This document shows, piece by piece, positions 35,812 to 44,215 of a stretch of 64,000 nucleotides of DNA; position 1 is the stretch's first letter; each line of letters opens with the position of its first letter. The stretch is from Amedibacterium intestinale. Its GTDB lineage: Bacteria; Bacillota_I; Bacilli_A; Erysipelotrichales; Erysipelotrichaceae. The notes under the pieces are model-generated. The model did no database searches. It was not told the DNA's origin and saw only the letters and a program-made list of their open reading frames with translations. Both the position numbers and the translations under genes were made by a program. The stretch is from NCBI RefSeq assembly GCF_010537335.1, contig NZ_AP019711.1:1674001-1738000 (forward strand), given 5' to 3'.

Positions 35812-37032
35812 TTATTTTAACACAAATATGTTTGGATTGTTAGAGAAATGTGCAATATCACAACCAATTCCCGGTACAAGTACGATATTATTGGCCGCAT
35901 TGACAACTACTGGCCACACTTTTCTTTGTTTTCTAGGAATTTTACGGTCAATAAACCAGCGATGCACCTTCTTTGTGCCAAATCGAAGAGTAATGCGATC
36001 CGCCTCTTTTACATTTCGAATCGTAATTGGAAAGTCTTTTTCTGAAAGGGTTAAAGCTTCCACACCTCTTCCTGTTTTTGAAATTTCAAAGTAAGGTGTC
36101 TTTCCATACTTTAAACTGTTATATTCATATGCATAGGATATATCACTTCCATCATCAAAATCTAGTTTACCATATTCCTGATATAAAATTTTATCTTTTA
36201 CAGGTATTTCCCAGCTATCTTTTTTATACAAAAGCTGTTGTATCTTAGATAGCTGTTTTGCGCTTAAACTTGTCTTTGTCTTATCTTTTATCCACAAAAA
36301 CAAACAGCGATAACGAAGATTTTCATCTAACTCCAATAAAGAAGAAACATCAAAATCCCACTGACTTAAAAAGTGTCTTGCTTTTTTATTTTCCTGCAGC
36401 AGCCTTTCATTTTCCTCTTGAATCTTCTGTGCCAAATTCAGTTTCTCTTCCATTGTCATATGCTCAATTTGTTCATGTCGAATCTTATTTCTTGTATAAT
36501 CATCTGTCAAATTGCTTTCATCAATTCCAAATGCCACACCTTGTTTTTTACAATACATTTCTAGCTGTGCTTTTGTAAAAGATAGAAGAGGTCGAAGAAT
36601 GGGACAGCCAAAAATTTCTGTTTTTTCTTTAATTCCATGCCATTCCCCTAGTGATTTTCTTTGTTTCTGCATCAGATATGTTTCTAAATGATCATCTAAA
36701 TGATGTGCCAGCAAGACTCCCTGTGCCTTATATTCATCTAATAATTCTTTATAAAAACGATATCGTTCTTCTCTGGCGAATGCCTGAAAATTTCCCTGAC
36801 ATGTTTTATTTTGCTTTCGAATCACACAAGGTATTCCATTTTCTTCACAATACTTTCTTACAATTTCTTCATCCCGTAATGCGCTATCTCTTTTCTGATA
36901 ATTCATATGTGCTACAACAAGCGAATATCCCTGCTTTTTACACATATCTAAAAGAGCCATAGAATCTGGCCCTCCACTAACCCCTATAATATATGTTTCT
37001 TTCTTATCCAATAATATTTCCCAGTTTTCCAT
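35812..37032 (-). CDS. tilS: tRNA(Ile)-lysidine synthetase
   Basis: Converts the wobble cytidine of tRNA-Ile(CAU) to lysidine so that it reads AUA. The N-type ATP pyrophosphatase P-loop SGGPDS is at residues 19-24, followed by VAHMNYQKRDSALRDEE and LAHHLDDHLETYLM. The C-terminal TilS substrate domain ends with RFGTKKVHRWFIDRKIPRKQ. The start at 37032 (MENWEILL) gives the usual short N-terminus. No ribosome site precedes it, and the -10 box lies only six bases before the ATG, so the message may be leaderless. It starts the tilS-hpt-ftsH run. Confidence 0.93.
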   Translation of the reverse strand: MENWEILLDKKETYIIGVSGGPDSMALLDMCKKQGYSLVVAHMNYQKRDSALRDEEIVRKYCEENGIPCVIRKQNKTCQGNFQAFAREERYRFYKELLDEYKAQGVLLAHHLDDHLETYLMQKQRKSLGEWHGIKEKTEIFGCPILRPLLSFTKAQLEMYCKKQGVAFGIDESNLTDDYTRNKIRHEQIEHMTMEEKLNLAQKIQEENERLLQENKKARHFLSQWDFDVSSLLELDENLRYRCLFLWIKDKTKTSLSAKQLSKIQQLLYKKDSWEIPVKDKILYQEYGKLDFDDGSDISYAYEYNSLKYGKTPYFEISKTGRGVEALTLSEKDFPITIRNVKEADRITLRFGTKKVHRWFIDRKIPRKQRKVWPVVVNAANNIVLVPGIGCDIAHFSNNPNIFVLK

Positions 37033-37052
37033 GAGTGTATTATAGCACACTC
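37033..37052 (-). promoter_or_regulatory. Extended -10 promoter inside a palindrome at the tilS start
   Basis: On the minus strand the bases just before the ATG are GAGTGT, GCTATAAT, ACACTC. The extended -10 TGCTATAAT thus sits between the arms of an inverted repeat that touches the start codon. Confidence 0.55.
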
Positions 37053-37096
37053 TTTTTAAATTCTAAGCTTTTCACACGATATTCCATATTCTCACA

Positions 37097-37125
37097 AAAA
37101 AAATCACGCGAAATAGCGCGAAATT
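37097..37125 (-). terminator. Weak terminator after spoIIE-like gene
   Basis: Minus strand: CGCGCTATTTCGCG, a short GC stem, followed by TGATTTTTTTT, directly after the stop at 37126. Confidence 0.5.
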
Positions 37126-38988
37126 TTACTGTTCCTTTACTCTTGCCAAAATAATGGTAGAATCATCTTTTCGTAATTTTCGTTTCAGTATATCCATAAA
37201 GATCTCCACATCTTCCTTCATACTATCCTCCTGACGTTCCCTCATCCATGCATAAACTTCCTTCATCTCTACACCATCACTCATCATAATAAATTCATCT
37301 TTATCCTGCAGTTCGATTTCAAAACAATCTGGCTGTATGGTAGAGACAATTCCTACCGGCAAAGCACTGCCGCTTAATTCATATAATTTATGTTCTCTTA
37401 AAAGCCAGGTTGGACAAGCCGCTGATTTTGATAAATAAGCAACCCCTTTGGAACGATTAAAACATATAACATCCAATGTTGCATAAGTATCACTTTGCAT
37501 TAACTTATTAATGCAGCGTATTGCATTATCCTGTGGAATACCGCTAACCACCATCTTTTGAAATATACTGCTTACCAAATGAGATATCTGTGCAGCTTTT
37601 TCTCCATTCCCCATGCCATCACTAATCATGCAGACCAAACTTTGTCGAAAATGGAAAATTGAAAATGCATCTCCACTGGTTGTTGAAGCATTTTTTAAAC
37701 TATCTCCATCAACTTCAATTTCAAAAGGCAAATTATCTTGTAAAACAACATCATACCCTTTAGAAAAACGATGGTCTTCTACCGATATTACTTTCATTTT
37801 TCGCTGTAACAATCCTTCTAATAAAGGTTTTAGCGTTGTACATATTTCTTTTTTATGTAAATTGGAAATGGTTATATGCAAACGCAAAGACCCATCTCGA
37901 AACTCTTCTATATGTAAATTTTCTACAGCAAACTGATATCCTTCTAAAGCTTGTATGATTCTTGTTTTATTTTCTTCTCCACACATAGGATGTTCAAGTT
38001 CATCTGCCTGATACTGTAACGCAAAAGCCATGCTTTCTAAAAGTTCTGCATGTGGATTCTTCATTGTTTCATAGTAGCTATGCAAAGACTCAAAAATAGA
38101 GGCATAATTTTGCAGCTGCCTTCTTAATAAATTATCCTGCGACAGTGATTTAGAAATGCTTAGCGGTTTTGTTTCTTCACTGACAAAAGGAAGCATTTCT
38201 TTTTTTATAATAACGATACAAAGAGCATTTACAAATAAATAGATAATATGAAACAAGTTTTCTGCATACTGTATTCCAAACAAACCAAGAAGTGTCACTG
38301 CCACAATTTTTTCTTCTTTAAAAACAGATACCAGCAAAGCTACAAGCAGCCAAAAAGGCTGAGGTAAAGCGGTAAGTAAAAATAAGGCCGCAACATATAA
38401 CATCATTTCCCTTGCATGACAAAAGAAAGCTGCCCCACTCAAAAAAACAAGCAATAGATTATAAGAAACAGATGGAAATATCTCTCCTGCACACAAACCT
38501 GCACCTATAAACATCCCACCATAAATAATATTCGATAAGGCAAAGGATTGTTTGATCCAGCTATATTCTTTCAACATTTCTCTTGTTAGGGCATAGACAA
38601 TACTTCCAATGATAAAAACACCATAACTTCTATACTGTAATAAGGCAAAAGGCATAGCAGATATTGCATTTATAAGAGGTATCCATTGATATACATTGCG
38701 ATTTGAAAGTTTTACAAGATAAATCAAAACAAAATAAAAAGCAATTCCCAATGCATAAAAATACAAATACATCATATCTTTTGTAAGCAGACTTATAAAA
38801 AGAAATAAAATCATGGAAATCGTTTCTGATGTTGAACGAAGATAACAATGTGTTAAAAACAAAAACACCAATATCGGTTCCATCAATCCCTGCACACTTC
38901 CTAACACCAAAGCAAACAGTGCACACCACACATCACCTGAACGAATTACAAATGGCTTTCTCATTTTTTCCATTATGACCTTTTCCAT
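37126..38988 (-). CDS. spoIIE: SpoIIE family membrane protein phosphatase
   Basis: SpoIIE is the PP2C-type phosphatase that activates sigma-F in the forespore by dephosphorylating SpoIIAA. The 620 residues have about ten hydrophobic helices (about 25-270), a regulatory middle (about 280-400) and a C-terminal PP2C domain with SGDAFS, VCMISDGMGNGEKA, LDVICFN and FIMMSDGVE. It is shorter than the 827-residue B. subtilis protein. The position upstream of tilS-hpt-ftsH is where spoIIE sits in Bacillus, which strengthens the identification and suggests a spore-forming ancestry. Start 38988 is chosen because AAGAGGTG lies seven bases upstream. Confidence 0.85.
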   Translation of the reverse strand: MEKVIMEKMRKPFVIRSGDVWCALFALVLGSVQGLMEPILVFLFLTHCYLRSTSETISMILFLFISLLTKDMMYLYFYALGIAFYFVLIYLVKLSNRNVYQWIPLINAISAMPFALLQYRSYGVFIIGSIVYALTREMLKEYSWIKQSFALSNIIYGGMFIGAGLCAGEIFPSVSYNLLLVFLSGAAFFCHAREMMLYVAALFLLTALPQPFWLLVALLVSVFKEEKIVAVTLLGLFGIQYAENLFHIIYLFVNALCIVIIKKEMLPFVSEETKPLSISKSLSQDNLLRRQLQNYASIFESLHSYYETMKNPHAELLESMAFALQYQADELEHPMCGEENKTRIIQALEGYQFAVENLHIEEFRDGSLRLHITISNLHKKEICTTLKPLLEGLLQRKMKVISVEDHRFSKGYDVVLQDNLPFEIEVDGDSLKNASTTSGDAFSIFHFRQSLVCMISDGMGNGEKAAQISHLVSSIFQKMVVSGIPQDNAIRCINKLMQSDTYATLDVICFNRSKGVAYLSKSAACPTWLLREHKLYELSGSALPVGIVSTIQPDCFEIELQDKDEFIMMSDGVEMKEVYAWMRERQEDSMKEDVEIFMDILKRKLRKDDSTIILARVKEQ

Positions 38989-39072
38989 AGGAACACCTCT
39001 TTCTTTTCGAATCGCATTATAAACGAAGTGTCTATGCCGATTGTGTCGGAATTTGAAAAAATCCATCCTCTT

Positions 39073-39101
39073 TTTACAAGTTTTTATATTTTTGATACAA
39101 T
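39073..39101 (+). promoter_or_regulatory. Promoter of the second MATE gene
   Basis: TTTACA (39073-39078), 17 bases, TACAAT (39096-39101), about 30 bases before the ATG at 39131. AAGGGG follows at about 39116. Confidence 0.7.
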
Positions 39102-39130
39102 ACAGACATATTTATAAGGGGATACTACAT

Positions 39131-40498
39131 ATGATAAATAAACGTACTTTTTTAACGATGCTGGCAAAGATTGGTTTACCCATTGTTTTACAGCAGGTCA
39201 TTTCTTTAAGTTTAAATATGATTGACACTTTTATGATTGGAAGTGTTGGAGTCAGTGAACTTGCGGCAGTCGGGGCTGCCAATAAAATCTATTTTATTTT
39301 CTCTACCATATGTTTTGGTCTATACAGTGGTGCCAGCATTTTTATTTCACAATACTGGGGTGTTAAAAATGTAAAACAAATTCAAAAAGTAGTTGCGATT
39401 GAAATGTGGATTGGTTTTTTTCTTTCTATATTTACCGTTTTTATCGCCTTTACCTTTGCCCCACAGATTCTTTCTTTGTTTGTAAGAGAGGCCTCTACCA
39501 TTTCAATCGGTGCTTCCTATTTGCGTATTACCTGCTTTACATACATTCTAACAGCCTTTTCTTTTTTAATGAGTTTTAATTCACGAGCAATTCACAATCT
39601 AAAGATTCCTACAATTGCCAGTGTACTTGCTATTTCCATCAATACTGTTTTGAATTATGGATTGATTTTTGGTAATTTTGGATTCCCTGTATTAGGAGTG
39701 AAAGGGGCTGCTATTGCAACTTTAACTGCTCGTATCGTAGAGCTGATCTTTATCATGAGTTATGTATACAAAAGCAAAGACCACCCTCTTGCCGCAAATC
39801 TCTCTACAATTTTTCACTTAGATAAACAATTATGTAAAAGAGTCATTAAAACTGCCTTGCCTGTTGCCGCAAGTGAAAGTGCATGGAGCATAGGCACTAC
39901 TGGATTATTCGTTGCCTATGGCCTGTTAGGAACAAGTGCTGTAGCGGTTGTACAGGTTGCTGGTGTTATCAATGATTTATTTCAATGCATCTTTTTTGGA
40001 CTGGGAAATGCCTGTGCTGTTATGATTGGCAATGAACTGGGAAGAAACAACAAAGATCTTGCCTTTGCTTATGGCAAAGTATTTATATGGATAAATCTAG
40101 CCTTCTGCATCGTAATGTCACTTCTTCTTTATACAAGCAGAATCGCTATTTCTAACATTTACCAATACGATGCCCAGACAACAGCTCTTTTACAATCCAC
40201 GATTGCCGCATTTGCTTTATATAACACTCCAAAAATGATGTCTTATGTATTGATTTGTGGAATCCTGCGCTCTGGAGGAGATACAAGATTTTGTATGTAT
40301 TGCGATGTTCTTGGTATATGGTGCATTGCTAACCCATTAGCATTTTTAGCGGCTGGTGTATGGCATCTTTCTTTGCCTCTTGTTGTAGCTCTTTCCTTTA
40401 GTGATGAAATCGTAAAAGCCATTATTACCTATTTACGTTTTCGTTCTAAAAAATGGATTCATGTACTTATCCACGCCAATGAAATTCCTGCATCCTAA
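39131..40498 (+). CDS. MATE family efflux transporter
   Basis: A 455-residue exporter of the MATE family with twelve predicted helices. Hallmarks are GLPIVLQQVISLSLNMIDTFMIG in helix 1, AVGAANKIYF and the second-half GLGNACAVMIGNELGR and GILRSGGDTRFCMY. The 39131 start (MINKRTFL) is 30 bases after a good promoter and has AAGGGG upstream; the earlier frame to 39041 overlaps the promoter. It diverges from spoIIE. Substrates are unknown. Confidence 0.92.
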   Translation: MINKRTFLTMLAKIGLPIVLQQVISLSLNMIDTFMIGSVGVSELAAVGAANKIYFIFSTICFGLYSGASIFISQYWGVKNVKQIQKVVAIEMWIGFFLSIFTVFIAFTFAPQILSLFVREASTISIGASYLRITCFTYILTAFSFLMSFNSRAIHNLKIPTIASVLAISINTVLNYGLIFGNFGFPVLGVKGAAIATLTARIVELIFIMSYVYKSKDHPLAANLSTIFHLDKQLCKRVIKTALPVAASESAWSIGTTGLFVAYGLLGTSAVAVVQVAGVINDLFQCIFFGLGNACAVMIGNELGRNNKDLAFAYGKVFIWINLAFCIVMSLLLYTSRIAISNIYQYDAQTTALLQSTIAAFALYNTPKMMSYVLICGILRSGGDTRFCMYCDVLGIWCIANPLAFLAAGVWHLSLPLVVALSFSDEIVKAIITYLRFRSKKWIHVLIHANEIPAS

Positions 40499-40512
40499 GA
40501 TGCAGTTTTTTT
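40488..40512 (+). terminator. Terminator overlapping the MATE stop codon
   Basis: Arms CTGCATC (40488-40494) and GATGCAG (40499-40505) followed by seven T. The TAA stop of the exporter lies in the loop. Confidence 0.85.
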
Positions 40513-41080
40513 ATTCCAGACTTTGTATGACTCGTTCTTTAATTTCCTTAAATAGATTGCTATGTATATCCAAATGTGCTTTTACATCAATGATTCTAGC
40601 GGTATTAATAAATTTTGCATCGTTAATAAACAACACAGAAGTCTTATTCATTCCTTTGATACGTCCAAGTTTCATTAAATGCCTTTTCCCTTTTGGATTT
40701 GTTTTACTGTAAGCTTTTTGATAAGCTTCATAATTTCCACTCATAGGAATCACAAAGGCTTTGTTATGAAAAATAGACAAGATTAATCCAAAATGCTGAA
40801 AACCAATTTCATTAATATAAGCAGGTCCAAAATCAATGTAGCAAATATCTCCTTTTCGTATATCCACCCCCATTTCATTACTATTGGCTTTATACCTTCT
40901 TTGACGATAATTCACTTCACTGACAAGCAAAGGAAGGGCATCTTTTACTTCCGCATACGTATAATCATTTGCCTGCTCCTCTACCACACAATTCCACAAA
41001 TCATTCCAGTAGCATTTTTCTGTAATTCGACCTTCCTTGTCCTCCTTCTCAATCATTTTATTTAATTCTTTAATATCCAA
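40511..41080 (-). CDS. PemK/MazF-like protein with an N-terminal extension
   Basis: The C-terminal part (about residues 70-165) has the MazF/PemK fold markers IRKGDICYIDFG, FGLILSIFHNKAFVIPMSG and RIKGMNKTSVLFINDAK; members are usually mRNA interferases of type II toxin-antitoxin pairs. About 70 extra charged residues precede it, and no separate antitoxin ORF adjoins. The extension might hold an antitoxin-like role or other binding function. The frame is open to an ATG at 41101, but that codon sits next to the -10 box. GAGGAG lies nine bases before a TTG at 41080, which I prefer as start. The second arginine/serine of typical MazF active sites cannot be confirmed by eye. Confidence 0.7.
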   Translation of the reverse strand: MDIKELNKMIEKEDKEGRITEKCYWNDLWNCVVEEQANDYTYAEVKDALPLLVSEVNYRQRRYKANSNEMGVDIRKGDICYIDFGPAYINEIGFQHFGLILSIFHNKAFVIPMSGNYEAYQKAYSKTNPKGKRHLMKLGRIKGMNKTSVLFINDAKFINTARIIDVKAHLDIHSNLFKEIKERVIQSLE

Positions 41081-41102
41081 GCTTCTCATCTCCTCTAACA
41101 TA

Positions 41103-41132
41103 CATATACGCCAAAAGAAATGAGAAATACAA
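41103..41132 (-). promoter_or_regulatory. Promoter of the PemK-like gene, of the Rpn type
   Basis: Minus strand: TTGTAT (41127-41132), 18 pyrimidine-rich bases, TATATG (41103-41108). Spacer and flanks resemble the promoters of both Rpn genes. Confidence 0.55.
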
Positions 41133-41277
41133 AAAATGAAAGAATTTTTTTATTAATTCATCCGCTTTTTGTCATACCTATAAACCTATGTTTTATACAG
41201 CAAATATAATGCAGTATATATCGGCAGAATATAAAATCTATCGTTGAGAAACAGACATTGACAATGCAAGTGTTTTT

Positions 41278-41367
41278 GAAACCAGCTATAATTTCACACA
41301 ATGTGCTATCGTGGTAAGATAAAAGAAGGCTTTTCAGCAGAGAATCCTCTGTTGGAAGGTTTTTTTA
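41278..41367 (+). promoter_or_regulatory. Possible short transcript ending in a terminator, upstream of oppA
   Basis: A TATAAT at 41277-41282 is followed 50-80 bases later by a stem of CTTTTCAGCAGAG and CTCTGTTGGAAG (about 41331-41360) with a run of seven T (41361-41367). This looks like an intrinsic terminator with no ORF in front of it, so a small RNA or an attenuated leader. Because a separate good promoter for oppA lies at 41452-41481, a free small RNA is as likely as a leader. I could not match it to a known riboswitch class. Confidence 0.4.
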
Positions 41368-41451
41368 TATTCGAAGTGTCCACGATTGAAAAACAAACTG
41401 AAACAAAATGTATATGTATTGTAAATTGTTGAAACATTTTGTGAAAATATG

Positions 41452-41481
41452 TTGAAACTTTTTTCTGAAAGTGTATATAAT
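41452..41481 (+). promoter_or_regulatory. Promoter of the opp operon
   Basis: TTGAAA (41452-41457), 18 bases, TATAAT (41476-41481), about 80 bases before the oppA start. Confidence 0.65.
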
Positions 41482-41560
41482 AGGAACATAAATTTCATAT
41501 CTTCAAACATGACACTTGTTATAAGGATGATGAAGTTTGAATACAAAGGAGGGGTTTTAC

Positions 41561-43192
41561 ATGAAAAAATTATTTTCTCTACTCGCCTGTACCATGATGG
41601 CGATATCTCTGACAGGATGTGGTTCTAGTGGATCTTCATCTAAAAATGTATTTAATTTTGCAAGTGAACTGGATATCATCTCCCTAGATTCAACAAAAGC
41701 AAATGATGGAATGTCTTTCAATGCCATCCACGCCTTTACGGATGGTTTAATGGGAAGAGATAAAGACGGTAATACCTCAAATGCATTGGCTGAATCTTAT
41801 GAAGTAAGTGACGATGGTTTGACATATACTTTTAAATTAAAAGATGCGAAATGGTCCAATGGGGATCCAGTTACTGCCAATGATTTTGTATATTCATGGA
41901 GAAAAATCATTCAGGAAGCTGGAAACTATGCCTATATGCTTGGTACAGATGGTGCCGGTGTTAAAAATGCAGATAAGCTGATGGCAGATCAGGAAGCTGG
42001 AAAAACTTTGGATGATAAAGCAATGGAAACTTTAGGAATTACAGCCAAGGATGATAAAACCTTAGTCATTGAACTGGAAAATCCATGTCCATTCTTCCTT
42101 GATTTAATGACATTCCCATGTTACTATCCACAAAATGAAAAATTCGTAGAAGAACAGGGGAAAAACTATGCTACTTCTGCAGAAACAACACTTTCCAATG
42201 GTGCCTATAAATTAACAGCATGGGAAAAAGGAAGCAAAGCTACTTTTGAAAAAAATAACGATTACTATAATGCCGATGCTGTAAAACTGGAAGAATTAAA
42301 TATGCTTTTAGTACAAGATCCAAAAACTGCAGCCATGAACTTTGACAGCAAAGCAAATGATTATTGTACTATCAACTCTGAACTTGTAGATAAATACAAA
42401 ACAACAGAAAACTTCAAACAAATCCCAGAAGGTTATCTGTTCTATTTACAAATAAATTTCAAAAATGAAGACTTAGCAAACGCAAACATTCGTAAAGCTT
42501 TATCTTATGCAATCAATCGTCAGGACTTTACGGATAATGTATTAAAAGATGGTTCCTTACCTGCAGCAGGATTTGTCCCTACAAAATTATCTACTGGTCC
42601 AGATGGAAAAGACTTTAGAGAAACGGCAGATAAATATACAGATTACAACTTAGAAGAAGCACAGAAATATTTTGATGCAGGATTAAAAGAATTAGGAAAA
42701 GACAGTATTGATCTTCGTCTATTGTATGGAACTGATGAATCTCCAATGGATACCATGGCAGAATATTTACAAAATGCTTTTAGTAAGTTAAATGGATTAA
42801 ACATCGAAATGGTTGCGACTACGAAAAATGATCGTATCTATACAAAACAAAGAAATGGTGAATTTGATGTATCCTTAACTCGCTGGGGACCTGATTTCTC
42901 TGATCCTATCACATATTTAAACTTATTATTAACAGGAAATACCAACAACTATGGAAAATACAGCAGTGCAGCCTTTGATCAGGCAATGGACAATGCGAAA
43001 AAATCCGCTTCTAATCCTGAAAAACGCTGGGATTATCTGATAGAAGCAGAAAAAATCGCAATGGAAGATTATGCATTCATTCCTGTATTTGAAAAAGGAT
43101 CCGCTGTACTACAAAGCCAAAAAGTTAAAAACTTAATTCAAAAACCTGTTGGTGTACCTTATGATTTCACATACGTAGAAATCGCTGAATAA
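41561..43192 (+). CDS. oppA: Oligopeptide ABC transporter substrate-binding lipoprotein
   Basis: A family 5 solute-binding protein that catches peptides outside the membrane. The 543 residues begin with a lipoprotein signal (MKKLFSLL to SLTGC). The family signature DGLTYTFKLKDAKWSNGDPVTANDFVYSWRK is split across about residues 85-115, and the RKALSYAINRQ segment is present. Start 41561 has AAAGGAGGGG seven bases upstream; the ORF opening at 41537 is not used. It is the first gene of oppABCDF. Confidence 0.94.
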   Translation: MKKLFSLLACTMMAISLTGCGSSGSSSKNVFNFASELDIISLDSTKANDGMSFNAIHAFTDGLMGRDKDGNTSNALAESYEVSDDGLTYTFKLKDAKWSNGDPVTANDFVYSWRKIIQEAGNYAYMLGTDGAGVKNADKLMADQEAGKTLDDKAMETLGITAKDDKTLVIELENPCPFFLDLMTFPCYYPQNEKFVEEQGKNYATSAETTLSNGAYKLTAWEKGSKATFEKNNDYYNADAVKLEELNMLLVQDPKTAAMNFDSKANDYCTINSELVDKYKTTENFKQIPEGYLFYLQINFKNEDLANANIRKALSYAINRQDFTDNVLKDGSLPAAGFVPTKLSTGPDGKDFRETADKYTDYNLEEAQKYFDAGLKELGKDSIDLRLLYGTDESPMDTMAEYLQNAFSKLNGLNIEMVATTKNDRIYTKQRNGEFDVSLTRWGPDFSDPITYLNLLLTGNTNNYGKYSSAAFDQAMDNAKKSASNPEKRWDYLIEAEKIAMEDYAFIPVFEKGSAVLQSQKVKNLIQKPVGVPYDFTYVEIAE

Positions 43193-43269
43193 TTTATTCA
43201 ATACCACTTGAGGGGGCATTGGTAAATACTCTATGCTCCCCTCTTTTTCATAAGAAAGGAAGGGAAACT

Positions 43270-44214
43270 ATGGACAAATCTATGTTGAAATATATTGCCA
43301 GAAGATTGCTGATTTCTGCAGTTACTTTATTTGTCATATTGGTAGTTTTGTTTGCTTTGACAAAACTGCTTCCAGGCTCTCCCATCAACAACGAGAAACT
43401 TACGGATGCACAACGTGCTGTTATTGAAGCAAAATATGGTTTAGATAAGCCAATTTTAGTACAATTTTGGAATTATTTAACAAACATGCTGCATGGTGAT
43501 TTTGGCGTTTCCTATACGATGTATAAAGATATGGAAGTTGCAGGTTTAGTTTTTGATGCCGCCAAAATTTCTTTCATGCTTGGTATTCTGGCATGTATTT
43601 TTGGTGCTGTTGTAGGTATGGCATTAGGTGTATTTGCTGCCTTGCATCGAAATACCATTTGGGACAGTATCTCCACAATCATCTCTGTTCTTGGAGTATC
43701 CATTCCATCATTTGTATTTGCCCTGCTTATTTTAATGCTTTTTGGAGTAAAACTGCATTGGCTTCCAACCATTTATAACAGTTCTCAAATGTTATATTCA
43801 TCTATTTTGCCTGTCTTGGCATTATCCATGAGCGTCATTGCCAATGTGGCAAGATTTACCAGAACCGAAATGATCGGTGTTCTTGGAAGTGAATATATGA
43901 CACTGGCAAAGGCAAAAGGATTAGATAGAAAAACACTGATTTTTCGACATGCACTTCGTAATGCCTTAATTCCTGTAATTACCATTTTAGGACCTATTTT
44001 AGTTAATCTAATGACAGGAACCATGGTCGTTGAACAAATATGCGGGGTTCCAGGACTTGGAAAACTGTTAATCAACAGTATTCACACCAATGATGTAAAT
44101 ATCATTCTGGCATGTTCATTCCTATATGCTGCACTGTATATTATCATGATGCTGATCATCGATGTTGCTTATGGGATCATCGATCCAAGAATTCGTTTAG
44201 GAAAGGGGGATTAG
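43270..44214 (+). CDS. oppB: Oligopeptide ABC transporter permease OppB
   Basis: First membrane subunit of the peptide importer. The 314 residues have six helices. The N-terminal RRLLISAVTLFVILVV helix, the FALTKLLPGSP segment and the coupling motif RTEMIGVLGSEYMTLAKAKG (with the following RHALRNALIPV) are typical of OppB/DppB. Start 43270 has AAGGAAGGG upstream. It ends two bases before oppC. Confidence 0.95.
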   Translation: MDKSMLKYIARRLLISAVTLFVILVVLFALTKLLPGSPINNEKLTDAQRAVIEAKYGLDKPILVQFWNYLTNMLHGDFGVSYTMYKDMEVAGLVFDAAKISFMLGILACIFGAVVGMALGVFAALHRNTIWDSISTIISVLGVSIPSFVFALLILMLFGVKLHWLPTIYNSSQMLYSSILPVLALSMSVIANVARFTRTEMIGVLGSEYMTLAKAKGLDRKTLIFRHALRNALIPVITILGPILVNLMTGTMVVEQICGVPGLGKLLINSIHTNDVNIILACSFLYAALYIIMMLIIDVAYGIIDPRIRLGKGD

Positions 44215-44215
44215 T

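Noticed and set aside
41254-41282. TTGACA at 41258-41263 as -35 for the TATAAT at 41277-41282
   Set aside because: Too little room for a standard spacer (about 13 bases, where 16-18 are needed), so the pair was not called as a promoter.
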